NCBI RefSeq assembly: GCF_036226765.1
Contig: NZ_CP109017.1
Span: 3,175,501-3,239,500, forward strand
DNA length: 64,000 bases
Origin: Streptomyces sp. NBC_00670
Lineage (GTDB): Bacteria > Actinomycetota > Actinomycetes > Streptomycetales > Streptomycetaceae
Direction: 5' to 3'
Both the position numbers and the translations under genes were made by a program. Every line of letters begins with the position of its first letter. Within the stretch, counting starts at the first letter, position 1. Positions 40,583 through 49,242 of this stretch are shown here, in pieces. A model generated the notes under the pieces. It did no database searches, was not told where the DNA came from, and saw only the letters and a list, made by a program, of their open reading frames with translations.

Positions 40583-41869
40583 CTACTCCGCCCCCCGGAA
40601 CACCTCCAGGTCGAATGCCTCCGCTATCGCCTCGTTGCCGGTGTCGTTGGGGTGGATGTGGTCGCCGGAGTCGTAGTCCGGGTGCAGGTGGGTGGGGGTG
40701 GAGGGGGCGCGGAGGGCCGCGTCCGTGTCGACGATCGCGTCGAACTCGCCGCCGCCGCGGATCCAGTCGTTGACCTCCTGGCGCATCCGCTCGCTCTCCT
40801 CCGTGTACACGAACGTGCCGCCGAACGGCGTCACCGTGCAGCCGATGATGCTCAGGCCGTGCAAATGTGCGCGGTCGATGAGCATGCGGTGACCGGCGAT
40901 GACGTCCTGGGCCGTCGCCCGCTCGCTCTCCGGCATGCCGGGGATGAAGCCGAAGCCGATGTCGTTGCCGCCCTCCGCCAGCACCACCCAGCGCACACCG
41001 GGCCGGGCCAGTACGTCGCGGTCGAAGCGGGCCAGCGCGCTCGCGCCGAGGCCGTCGGTCTCGCGCAGGACGCGGTTGCCCGCGATGCCCGCGTTGACCA
41101 CCGCGCGCGGCGGCAGGTCCGGCCGGGCGGCGAGCCGGCGGGCCAGCACCGAGGGCCACGGCCGGTCCGCGCCCGGCGTGGTGCCGGCGCCGTCGGCGAG
41201 GGAGTCGCCGAGGACGACGACGGTCGCGGCGCCGGACGGCGCGAGGACGTCGATGCCGGCGAGCCACAGATAGGACGCGAACCCGGTGGCGTCCCGCAGG
41301 TCCCGCGCGTCGGTCTGGTCGCCCGGGGCGAGCCAGGCCGGGCGCAGCCCGAGGTCGTGCGTCGTGGGGGTGACGTCCTGGTCGGGGACGTGGAGGGAGA
41401 CGGCCAGGTCGGTCCCCGCCGGGACGTCGTACGCGACGGGGTCGCTGTGCAGTTGCGCGCCCGTCGGCAGGACGACCTCCTCGCGTCCGCCGAAGGTGAG
41501 CCTCCGGGTGCTGTCGGCGCGGATCGCCGCGCCGCCGTCGTACCGCGCTATGCGTGCGGCGGCGATGCGTACCGGCGCGTGGCCGAAGGAGTTCGACAGC
41601 GCGACGCGTAGGGCGGTGCCGCCGGCGGTGACGCGTGCCACCATGCGGACGGTCGCCGCGCCCACCTTCACCGGCGCGGCCGAGCCCTCCTCGGCCGGCG
41701 CCTCGTCGACCGTCGCGTCGTCAATCGCCGCTTCGTCAGCCGCCGCCTCCCCGGACGGCTCGTCCGGCAGCTGTGGTCCTCCCCCGGGCTCGGCGGGGCG
41801 GGCGAGTTGCTGCGCCGTGCCCCAGGTGGCGATCCAGTTCTCCGTGTGCTTGTCGCTGCGCTCTGGCAT
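40583..41869 (-). CDS. SGNH/GDSL-family hydrolase
   Basis: A 428-residue esterase/lipase-like protein. The SGNH blocks are VVVLGDSLADG (catalytic Ser), NAGIAGNRVL (Gly/oxyanion), EGGNDIGF (Asn) and DHIHPNDTGN (Asp-x-x-His). An N-terminal beta domain of about 200 residues precedes it, as in secreted Streptomyces SGNH esterases, but no signal peptide is seen. An acidic insert (EAAADEAAIDDATVDEAPAE) lies near residue 45. ATG 41869 was chosen; an upstream in-frame start at 41893 is possible. It lies 30 bp from the monooxygenase on the same strand. Confidence 0.87.
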   Translation of the reverse strand: MPERSDKHTENWIATWGTAQQLARPAEPGGGPQLPDEPSGEAAADEAAIDDATVDEAPAEEGSAAPVKVGAATVRMVARVTAGGTALRVALSNSFGHAPVRIAAARIARYDGGAAIRADSTRRLTFGGREEVVLPTGAQLHSDPVAYDVPAGTDLAVSLHVPDQDVTPTTHDLGLRPAWLAPGDQTDARDLRDATGFASYLWLAGIDVLAPSGAATVVVLGDSLADGAGTTPGADRPWPSVLARRLAARPDLPPRAVVNAGIAGNRVLRETDGLGASALARFDRDVLARPGVRWVVLAEGGNDIGFGFIPGMPESERATAQDVIAGHRMLIDRAHLHGLSIIGCTVTPFGGTFVYTEESERMRQEVNDWIRGGGEFDAIVDTDAALRAPSTPTHLHPDYDSGDHIHPNDTGNEAIAEAFDLEVFRGAE

Positions 41870-41899
41870 GACCTCAACCTTTCTGTAGAGCACGGAAGT

Positions 41900-43465
41900 T
41901 CAGAACCAGCGTCCCAGTGCCTCGTCGAGCGACGCCTCCGAGGCGTCCGTCCACGCGACGCAGCCGTCGGGGCGGACGAGCAGCGACGGGCCCTCCTTGG
42001 TGTGCGCGTGGCGCACACCGTGCGGCAGCGGGCGCACCGAGGGCGAGACGAGCAGTCCGCCGCCCTCCTCCATCAGCACGTAGAGGTACTCCACCGTGCC
42101 GTCGGCGAGGGTGAGGAGCCGGTCGGCCGCGAGGGTGCCGACGAGCGGGTCGTCGTCGCCGAGGTCGTAGCGGATGCCGACGCCCGACAGCATCTCGCCG
42201 ACGAGGCGGTTGCCCTCGGGGAGCCTGATGAGGTCGCCGACGATGGTGCGGAGCGCGTCGGTGAGCGGATCGGGGCGTACGAGCGCGACCTGCGCGCGGG
42301 TGTTCTCCAGGACGCGCGCCCCGACGGGGTGGCGCTCGGCGGTGTAGGAGTCGAGCAGTTCCTCGCGGCCCCCGACCGCCGCGGCGAGCTTCCAGCCGAG
42401 GTTGGCCGCGTCGACGAGGCCGAGGTTCAGCCCCTGGCCGCCGAAGGGCGAGTGGACGTGCGCGGCGTCGCCCGCGAGCAGGACGCGGCCCTCGCGGTAG
42501 GTGGCCGCCTGGCGCGCGTGGTCGGTCCAGCGGGTCGCCTTCTCCATCGACAGGACGCGGACGTCCGTGCCGCTGACCCGCTGGATCGCCGCCTCGACCT
42601 CGTCCGTGGTGAGGGGCGCGTCGCGGTCGGCCGGCGGGCCGTCGAACTCCGCCGTGAAGACGCGTCCCGGGATGGACGTGATCAGTCCGCGCGGGGTGCG
42701 CTGCCAGCCCGGCGTGAGCTTCTCGGGCGCGTCCAGTTCGACGGCGGCCTGGTAGCCGGTGAGCGTCGGTTCGGTGCCGGGGAACGCGAAGCCGGCGAGC
42801 TTGCGGACGGTGCTGCGGCCGCCGTCGCAGCCGACGACGTACTTCGCGCGCAGCGGGCCGGCGGTCGTTTCGACGCGTACGCCCTCGTCGTCCTGCGTGA
42901 GGTCCTCCACGGCGACGCCGCGGCGGATCTCGATGCCGAGTTCGAGCGCGCGGGCGGTCAGGATCCGTTCGAGCGCGTCCTGCGGCACCATGCGGCTGTG
43001 CCGGTCCGGGTCGCGCTGGAGGTCCTGGTCGATCACGAACAGCGCGGAGAAGTGGCCGCCCGGCCTCCGCGCCTTCCCGGGGCGGGCGCGCGCCGCCTTG
43101 GCCATCGGCAGCGTCACCTCGGCCTTGTCGAGCGCGGGCCCGAGGCCGCGCCGTTCCAGCGCCTCGGCCGCGACCGCGCCGACCGCGGCCGCCTTGATGC
43201 CGAGGTCGGGCTCGGTGAGCCGCTCCAGTACGACCGGGCGCACGCCGGCGGTCCGCAGCTCGGTCGCGAGAAAGAGCCCGACCGGCCCGGCGCCCACGAC
43301 GACGACGTCGTACGTGGCGTCGGGGGTGGCGTCGGACGTGGCGTCGTACGTGGCGTCATGCGCGTCCCCGGACACCTCCCGGCCGTAGGGCTGCCCCCGC
43401 CTGTCCTGCCCCTCGTGCAGGTCCTGTCGCTCGTGCCTGCCGTGCGCTGCCGCGGAATCGCTCAT
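41900..43465 (-). CDS. FAD-dependent aromatic monooxygenase (PheA/TfdB class A)
   Basis: A 521-residue group A flavoprotein hydroxylase. VVVVGAGPVGLFLATEL is the FAD ADP-binding GxGxxG, CDGGRSTVRKLAG is the DG motif and VLLAGDAAHVHSPFGGQGLN is the GD ribityl-binding motif. A thioredoxin-like C-terminal domain follows. The first 50 residues are His/Arg/Asp-rich and contain a short tandem repeat (DATYDATSDATPDATYD), unusual for the family. GAGGA precedes ATG 43465. The substrate is unknown and no pathway genes adjoin. Confidence 0.87.
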   Translation of the reverse strand: MSDSAAAHGRHERQDLHEGQDRRGQPYGREVSGDAHDATYDATSDATPDATYDVVVVGAGPVGLFLATELRTAGVRPVVLERLTEPDLGIKAAAVGAVAAEALERRGLGPALDKAEVTLPMAKAARARPGKARRPGGHFSALFVIDQDLQRDPDRHSRMVPQDALERILTARALELGIEIRRGVAVEDLTQDDEGVRVETTAGPLRAKYVVGCDGGRSTVRKLAGFAFPGTEPTLTGYQAAVELDAPEKLTPGWQRTPRGLITSIPGRVFTAEFDGPPADRDAPLTTDEVEAAIQRVSGTDVRVLSMEKATRWTDHARQAATYREGRVLLAGDAAHVHSPFGGQGLNLGLVDAANLGWKLAAAVGGREELLDSYTAERHPVGARVLENTRAQVALVRPDPLTDALRTIVGDLIRLPEGNRLVGEMLSGVGIRYDLGDDDPLVGTLAADRLLTLADGTVEYLYVLMEEGGGLLVSPSVRPLPHGVRHAHTKEGPSLLVRPDGCVAWTDASEASLDEALGRWF

Positions 43466-43817
43466 GGTCCTCGTGTCTCCGTCCTGGTTCTCCCGTGCCG
43501 GGGCCGTACGGGCCCCGCCCTCGGCACCCACAGTGCCGGGGCCCCCTGGCACCGCCCGCACACGGGGCTGTCATGCACTGAGACGGCCGGTGGCACGTGC
43601 CGTCTCAGTGGCCGCACGGGCAGCTTGCGGCTCCCCCGCCACCGGGCACAGGGACACGCGGACAGACTCGGGGGCACTACCCGGGGGCGGTGCCGCCGGG
43701 GGCGCCCGGCGTACCCTGTACGCCGACGACGCCCGCGCCACCGGTCGGGCCACCACCGGTCGGTGAGCGGCGGTCCACGGCCCGGGGCGGGGCACCGAAC
43801 CGGGAAGGACCGGCACA
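43466..43817. promoter_or_regulatory. divergent intergenic region with a perfect 12-bp inverted repeat at 43576-43610
   Basis: The 352-bp space separates the monooxygenase and zinc-ribbon genes, which read apart. CACTGAGACGGC (43576-43587) and its exact complement GCCGTCTCAGTG (43599-43610) flank an 11-nt loop. No T-run follows, so an operator is as likely as a terminator. Nothing else was identified. Confidence 0.5.
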
Positions 43818-44120
43818 GTGATCATCTTCGGCACCAGGGGCTACCTGTACCAGCTCGCGATACTGACGCTGGTGTGCGGGCGGTGCGGTAACCCCGCCGC
43901 GCACACGCTCAGGAAGCGCGTCACGAAGTTCACGCTGTTCTTCATCCCGCTGTTCCCCGTGTCGTCGAAGTACGCGACGCAGTGCACGTTCTGCGGTGCC
44001 GAGCAGAAGATCATCAAGGAGCAGGCCGACCAGCTCCTGGCTCACGCCGCCGCCGGCCAGGCCGCCGCCCAGCAGCCGCAGCAGCCCCCGCAGCAGGCGC
44101 AGCCGCCGTACCAGCCCTGA
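43818..44120 (+). CDS. zinc-ribbon domain protein
   Basis: A 100-residue protein. CGRCGN (near residue 20) and CTFCGAEQ (near residue 56) form two CxxC knuckles of a zinc ribbon, separated by a hydrophobic stretch (FTLFFIPLFPVSS). The tail is Gln/Pro/Ala-rich (QQPQQPPQQAQPPYQP). Similar small proteins are widespread in actinobacteria without known role. GTG 43818 has AAGGA upstream. The final 107 bp overlap the opposing exporter gene. Confidence 0.78.
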   Translation: MIIFGTRGYLYQLAILTLVCGRCGNPAAHTLRKRVTKFTLFFIPLFPVSSKYATQCTFCGAEQKIIKEQADQLLAHAAAGQAAAQQPQQPPQQAQPPYQP

Positions 44121-45330
44121 GCACGACCGGCGGCCGGGCGGACCCGGACGCCGCGAGTCCCAGCGAGGCCGTCACCGCGAGCGAGGCCGCCGCCATGGCC
44201 GTCATCGCCGTGGCGGGGGACGTCAGTTGGGCGAGCGTGCCGGCCGCCGAGGCGCTGACGCCCTGCATCGTCAGCATGCCCGCCGAGTGCAGGCCGAGGG
44301 CATGGCCGGTGAGGGCGTCCGGGGTGAGGGACATCAGGCGTTCCTGCTGGAGCAGGCTCGCGCCGAAGCCGACCGACGCCAGCGCCGCGCACGCCGCCGC
44401 GACCGGCACCGCCGGGTGCAGCGCGAACAGCAGGTACGGGGCGGCCAGGAGAAGCAGCAGCGGTGTGACGAGACGGGCCCGGGCGGCCGGGGGCAGGAAG
44501 CGGCCCGTGACGACGTCGCCGGCGAACATCCCGCACGCCCCGCACGCGAACAGCAGACCCGCGCGGTCCGGCGCGTACGACACGTACAGCGACTCACAGC
44601 CGACGATCAGGCCGTTGGGGACCCACAGCCCCAGATAGACGAGCCGGCGCGGGCGGTCGGCGAGCAGCGTGACGTTGGCCCGCCAGGTGCGGGCGAGCGA
44701 CGGGCGGCCCGTCGCCCTCGGTTCCCGGCGGGACAGTCCCGTCCGGGTGAGCAGCGCGCCCGCCGCGTACAGCGCCGCCGAGGTCAGCAGCGTCGTACGG
44801 GGTGACAGCAGGGTCACCAGGACGCCGCCCGTGGCGAAGCCCGTGATCTGGGTGAGGCCGCTCATCATGTTGAACGTCGAACGCCCCAGCAGATAGCCGC
44901 CCTTGACGTGGATCTCCGCCGGGCCCGTGGAGAGGATCTCGTTCAGCAGGCCCCAGCGGACGCCGCCGGCCAGGGACTGGACCAGGCCCTGGAGGAGGAG
45001 CAGCGCGAAGACGGCTCCCAGCGGCAGGCCCGGCACCGCCATCGCCGCCGTGGCGAGCGCGAAGCACAGCGAGACACCGGTGAGCGCGGTGCGCGGCGGC
45101 AGCCGGTCCGCGCCGGACAGCAGCGTCGACGCGCCCACCACCTGGGCGAGTTGGGGGCCGAACATGCTCACCGCGGAGAGCAGCGGCGAGGCTGTCGCGC
45201 GGTACACCAGCGTGCCGAGCGCCAGGCCGCCGATCGTGGACGCGGCGGTCTGGAGGGCGGTGGAGAGGAAGAGGGGCGTGAACTCCCGGGTGCGGAAGAG
45301 GGCGGAGTAGCCCGCGGAGTGGCTGCGCAT
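44014..45330 (-). CDS. MFS exporter
   Basis: A 438-residue major facilitator with about 11-12 helices. It starts YSALFRTREFTPLFLSTALQ, typical of actinobacterial drug-exporter MFS proteins next to ArsR-type regulators. The C-terminal 40 residues are Ala/Gly/Arg-rich and overlap the zinc-ribbon gene antisense, so the natural C-terminus may be poorly constrained. It is divergent from the ArsR-like gene across an 84-bp promoter with a TTTCGC dyad. Substrate unknown. Confidence 0.83.
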   Translation of the reverse strand: MRSHSAGYSALFRTREFTPLFLSTALQTAASTIGGLALGTLVYRATASPLLSAVSMFGPQLAQVVGASTLLSGADRLPPRTALTGVSLCFALATAAMAVPGLPLGAVFALLLLQGLVQSLAGGVRWGLLNEILSTGPAEIHVKGGYLLGRSTFNMMSGLTQITGFATGGVLVTLLSPRTTLLTSAALYAAGALLTRTGLSRREPRATGRPSLARTWRANVTLLADRPRRLVYLGLWVPNGLIVGCESLYVSYAPDRAGLLFACGACGMFAGDVVTGRFLPPAARARLVTPLLLLLAAPYLLFALHPAVPVAAACAALASVGFGASLLQQERLMSLTPDALTGHALGLHSAGMLTMQGVSASAAGTLAQLTSPATAMTAMAAASLAVTASLGLAASGSARPPVVLRAGTAAAPAAGAAAAAGRRPGRRRREPGAGRPAP

Positions 45331-45369
45331 GTCCGGCAGTGTGGGGAGGGGGGCGGCGGGGTGGTTATT

Positions 45370-45389
45370 GTTTCGCCGTTCCGCGAAAC
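45370..45389. promoter_or_regulatory. operator dyad between MFS and ArsR-like genes
   Basis: GTTTCGC-CGTTCC-GCGAAAC, a perfect 7-bp inverted repeat with a 6-nt spacer, lies midway between divergent starts at 45330 and 45415. It is a probable binding site for the neighbouring regulator. Confidence 0.65.
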
Positions 45390-45414
45390 CTCAGGGGGGA
45401 AGGGGGCGGCTGCC

Positions 45415-46392
45415 GTGGGCTGGTGGGAGGTGAACGCCGACACGCTCGCCGGAAGCCGGTTCGTCGTCTCGCCGCTCGCCGAGACCTTCGCCGCGCTGCG
45501 GTTGCTGCACACCGGGCAGGCCCGGCACCCGGGCGAACGGGCCTGGCTGGACGCCCGGCTGCCCGCCCACCGGCGGCGGCTGGCGGCCGACCCGGTCACC
45601 GCGCTGCTCGTCCGCGCCGGGCTCGGACCGGACTGGATCGCCGACTTCCTCACGCCCACGCCCCGGGGCGGCGAGACCTTCGAGCAGGAGGTCGCGCGGG
45701 TGCGGGACGCCCGCCCCGACGCGGCCCGGAGCCATGTCCGGCGCGCGCTGCGCGGCGCCCCGCTCCCCGCCGCCCTCGACCGCGACGACCTGCCCGTCCG
45801 TGCCGCCGCCCTGCTCACCGCCGTGTGGACCGAGGCCGTACGGCCCGACTGGGACCGGCGGCGCCGCGTGCTGGAGGCCGACGTCGCCACCCGCACGGAA
45901 CAGGTCGGCCGGGGCGGCTGGGCGGCGGCGCTCGACGGGCTCGGCCCGGGCAAGCGCTGGCTCGGCGGCAACCGGCTCCAGGTCAACACGCACGCGTACC
46001 CGCCGCAGGAGATCGCGGGGGCCCGGCTCGCCTTCGTGCCGGTCACGCCGCAGCGGATCGGGTGGGTGTCGTGGGAGGAGCCGGAACGTTACGCCGTCGT
46101 CTACCCGTGCGCCGGGGCGCTGGCCGATCCCGGCGGGGCCGTCGTGCCCGAGGGGCTCGGCGCGCTCCTCGGGACCGCGCGGGCGCGGGTGCTCGTCCTG
46201 CTCGACTCCCCGCTCAGCACGAGCCAACTGGTCGCGCTGACGGGACAGGGGCTCGGCTCCGTCGGCCGTCATCTGCGGGTGCTGCGGGACGCGCGGCTGG
46301 TGGAGCGGCGGCGGGTGGGGAGGTCGGTGCTGTACGGGCGGACGGGGGCGGGGGAGGTACTGGTCGCCGCGCAGCGGGTGGGGGGCGCGTAG
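45415..46392 (+). CDS. ArsR-like winged-helix regulator with N-terminal DUF5937-type domain
   Basis: A 325-residue regulator. The long N-terminal domain (RFVVSPLAETFAALRLL, then many Arg/Ala helices) is the type found in streptomycete ArsR-like repressors of exporters. The C-terminal winged helix is LLDSPLSTSQLVALTGQGLG followed by SVGRHLRVLRDARLVERRRV. GAAGGGG precedes GTG 45415. It probably represses the divergent MFS gene and itself through the TTTCGC dyad. Confidence 0.82.
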   Translation: MGWWEVNADTLAGSRFVVSPLAETFAALRLLHTGQARHPGERAWLDARLPAHRRRLAADPVTALLVRAGLGPDWIADFLTPTPRGGETFEQEVARVRDARPDAARSHVRRALRGAPLPAALDRDDLPVRAAALLTAVWTEAVRPDWDRRRRVLEADVATRTEQVGRGGWAAALDGLGPGKRWLGGNRLQVNTHAYPPQEIAGARLAFVPVTPQRIGWVSWEEPERYAVVYPCAGALADPGGAVVPEGLGALLGTARARVLVLLDSPLSTSQLVALTGQGLGSVGRHLRVLRDARLVERRRVGRSVLYGRTGAGEVLVAAQRVGGA

Positions 46393-46443
46393 GGGGCGGG
46401 GCGCGTAGGGGTCCGGGTGCTCGTGGAGCGTTAGCATCCGGAC

Positions 46444-46962
46444 ATGACGACCGTAGAGAACTCCGGATCCCCCACGTCCTCCGTCCTCGATGTCGAGATC
46501 GGTGCGCTGCGAGGCGGCTCCGCCGAGCTGGCGCAGTACGCCGGGCGGGCCGTCCTCGTCGTGAACGTCGCCTCCAAGTGCGGGCTGACGCCGCAGTACG
46601 AGGGGCTCGAGCGGTTGCAGGAGCGGTATGCCTCGCGGGGGTTCACCGTGCTGGGCGTGCCCTGCAACCAGTTCCTCGGGCAGGAGCCGGGGAGTGCGGA
46701 GGAGATCGCGGAGTTCTGCTCGGCGACGTACGGGGTGACCTTTCCGATGACCGAGAAGGTCGAGGTGAACGGGGAGGGGCGGCATCCGCTGTATGCGCGG
46801 CTGGCCGGGGTCGCGGATGCGGAGGGGTATGCCGGGGATGTGCGGTGGAACTTCGAGAAGTTCCTGGTGGGGAGGGACGGGGCGGTGGTCGCGCGGTTCG
46901 CTCCGCAGGTTGAGCCGGAGTCCGCGGAGGTGGTGGCCGCGGTGGAGGGGGTGCTGGGGTAG
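46444..46962 (+). CDS. glutathione peroxidase-family thiol peroxidase
   Basis: A 172-residue peroxidase. VNVASKCGLTPQYEGLE holds the peroxidatic Cys, VLGVPCNQFLGQEPG the Gln and second Cys region, and WNFEKFLVGRDG the Trp/Asn of the active site. Actinobacteria lack glutathione, so thioredoxin or mycothiol-linked reductants are the likely partners. The gene is monocistronic, ending at intergenic repeat copy 2. Confidence 0.93.
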   Translation: MTTVENSGSPTSSVLDVEIGALRGGSAELAQYAGRAVLVVNVASKCGLTPQYEGLERLQERYASRGFTVLGVPCNQFLGQEPGSAEEIAEFCSATYGVTFPMTEKVEVNGEGRHPLYARLAGVADAEGYAGDVRWNFEKFLVGRDGAVVARFAPQVEPESAEVVAAVEGVLG

Positions 46963-47122
46963 GTTTCCGCCCCCGCCGCCCCTGCCCTTCCCGTCCCTTC
47001 GAGGGGCTCCGCCCCTTGGACCCCGGGGGTGCGTGGTCGGCTGACCGCCGGTGGGGCTTCTCGCGCCCGCGCGGCGGTAGCCGCAGATCGACACAGCCCC
47101 GCGCCCCTTCAGGGGCGGCCCC
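46963..47122. repeat. GC-rich intergenic repeat at a convergent junction, copy 2
   Basis: It starts TTTCCGCCCCCGCCGCCCCT, has GGGGCTCCGCCCC and the later module CGCGCCCGCGCGGCGGTAGC, ending with CCCCGCGCCCCTTCAGGGG. It lies between the convergent peroxidase and membrane-protein genes. The module order is as in copy 1. Confidence 0.75.
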
Positions 47123-48976
47123 TCAGGGGCGCAGCTCGTCCGGGCACGGTGTGCCCCTCGGGAGTTGGTACGGGGCGCCCAGGCGGTAGACGCCGGGCTT
47201 CGGGGCCAGGAGTTCGGTCCATTTGTCGCCGGAGGTGTCCTCCGGGGTTTCCATCAGGCAGCCGTTGACGTTGTCGAACGACTTGGGCTCGCCCTCCGCG
47301 CGGTGCTTGGACGCGTCCGTCTCCTGGGGCGGCTTGACGCCCTTGCCGTCCGCGTCGACCAGGCCCAGCCACGGCGAGTACGGGATACGGATGAGGACCC
47401 GGCCCGCGTTCTTGACCTCGATCGTCAGCTCGCCCTGGTCCGCGCGGTCCACCACGGCCGGCGGGTCGGCGAGCGGCATCGGGTCTGTCACGGCGAACAG
47501 CTGCCAGTTGGTGTCGCCCCAGATCTGCTTCAGGTACGGCATCCCGCGCTGCACGAGCTGCCGCTCCCGCTCACCGCCGTCGCCGTCCGGCTCGTCCTTG
47601 GGCAGGACGACGTAGTGGACGGCCCAGCGGCGCAGCCACTCGTGGTAGTTGGCCGAGTTGAGCGTGTCGTCGTAGAAGAGCGGGTTGCGCTCCATGTCGG
47701 CCTGGCGGTTCCAGCCGCGCGCGAGGTTGACGTACGGGGCCAGCGCGGAGGCCTCGCGGTGCGAGCGGGCCGGGACGACCTCGACGCGGCCCTTGTCGGC
47801 GTCGACCTTCTGGAGCTGGTTGACCAGCGGCGCCAGCTCGCGCGCCCAGGACGCCGCAGGGGTGGTGTGGACGACGTCGTCGACCGACTTGAACCCGATC
47901 CACGTCGCGAAGCCCACGCTGGCGATGACGATGGCGTACCACTTGCGGCTGCGCGGCACGGTGAACGGCAGCGCGGCCAGCAGCACGGCGCCGCCGAACA
48001 GCATCGCGAGCCGGGTGATGTTCGAGCCGATCTGCGAGTTGATCAGCCAGACCAGAAGAACCGAGACGCCGTACACCGCCGACGTGATCCGTACCGTCTT
48101 CCACTTCTTCGGCACCAGCACGTAGACCAGCGCCGCGTACACGAACGGCAGGATCACCGAGCCGATCGACATCGGCTGGGTGCCGGAGAAGGGGAACAGC
48201 CACGCCGACAGCGCCACCACCAGGCTCGGCGCGAGACCCAGCGCCCAGGCGCCCGGCCGGCGTTTTTGGAGGAACAGCGCGACCGCCACCAGGCCGACGA
48301 ACAGCCCCGCCACCGGTGAGGCCATGGTCGCGAGCGCGGCGAGCGGGGCGGCGCACAGCGCCTTCGCCCACCGCTTGTAGCGCCAGCGGTGGGGCCAGCA
48401 GAACACCACGGCGGTCGCGCCGAGCCCGAACATCATGCCGAGGCCGAAGGTCACCCGGCCCGAGGCCGCGTTGCACAGCAGCGCGAAGACGCCCGCGAGC
48501 GCGGGGCCCAGGGGGTCGCGGACCGCGCGGCTGCGGATCAGGATCATGGTCAGCAGCCCGGCGGAGAGCGTCCCCGCGATCATCATCGTCGTACGGACGC
48601 CGAGCACGGACATCAGATACGGCGACACGACGCTGTACGACACCGGGTGCATGCCGCCGTACCAGGCGAGGTTGTACGCCGAGTCGGGGTGCCGGCCGAC
48701 GAACTCGGCCCACGCGTCCTGCGCGGCGAGGTCACCACCACTGTTCGCGAACGTGAAGAACCAGACGAGGTGCAGCACCCCGGAGAGAATGGTGACCGCC
48801 AGCACGGGGCGCCGGCGGAAGACCCGGACGAGGGGCGCGAAGGCGGCGGCGAAGCGGCCGCCGCGCCGGTCCTCGGCCCCTGGGGCCGCCGGCCCGTCGG
48901 CGGGCAGCGCTATTCGCGAAGTGGGCCGGCTCCCCGGACGGGAGTCGTCGGCATGTGTCGGCTCCGCTGCGGCCAC
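47123..48976 (-). CDS. large polytopic membrane protein, unknown function
   Basis: A 617-residue protein with about ten hydrophobic helices (VLAVTILSGVLHLVWFFTFA, then GGMHPVSYSVVSPYLMSVLG to PFTVPRSRKWYAIVIASVGF). A C-terminal extracytoplasmic domain of about 230 residues follows, with WNRQADMERNPLFYDDTLN and LPKDEPDG. The topology is like GT-C glycosyltransferases or oligosaccharide-processing membrane proteins, with a soluble C-terminal module, but no catalytic motif was confirmed. GTG 48976 has GGGGAG 9 nt upstream. It is followed upstream by the carboxypeptidase gene in the same direction. Confidence 0.75.
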   Translation of the reverse strand: MAAAEPTHADDSRPGSRPTSRIALPADGPAAPGAEDRRGGRFAAAFAPLVRVFRRRPVLAVTILSGVLHLVWFFTFANSGGDLAAQDAWAEFVGRHPDSAYNLAWYGGMHPVSYSVVSPYLMSVLGVRTTMMIAGTLSAGLLTMILIRSRAVRDPLGPALAGVFALLCNAASGRVTFGLGMMFGLGATAVVFCWPHRWRYKRWAKALCAAPLAALATMASPVAGLFVGLVAVALFLQKRRPGAWALGLAPSLVVALSAWLFPFSGTQPMSIGSVILPFVYAALVYVLVPKKWKTVRITSAVYGVSVLLVWLINSQIGSNITRLAMLFGGAVLLAALPFTVPRSRKWYAIVIASVGFATWIGFKSVDDVVHTTPAASWARELAPLVNQLQKVDADKGRVEVVPARSHREASALAPYVNLARGWNRQADMERNPLFYDDTLNSANYHEWLRRWAVHYVVLPKDEPDGDGGERERQLVQRGMPYLKQIWGDTNWQLFAVTDPMPLADPPAVVDRADQGELTIEVKNAGRVLIRIPYSPWLGLVDADGKGVKPPQETDASKHRAEGEPKSFDNVNGCLMETPEDTSGDKWTELLAPKPGVYRLGAPYQLPRGTPCPDELRP

Positions 48977-49242
48977 GTCAAGGCACTCCCCGTGTCCCGT
49001 CTTCCCTGATGTCCGTCGGGCCCCCGCCCGACCGCTCCCCCGGTGTTCCCCGGCGTTCCCCGGTCTCGCGACGCTAGCACGCACCACCCCCGCCGCCTGA
49101 ACCGGACAGGATCCGAACAGGATCCGGACGGGACCCGGACAGCCTGCGTACAGCCCGCGCTCCTCACAAGGGGAACGTCTTCCCCGCCCCCGTCCGCACC
49201 ACACGGCGGTGGCGCGGACAGGGACACGGGAGGTCGGGGAGG

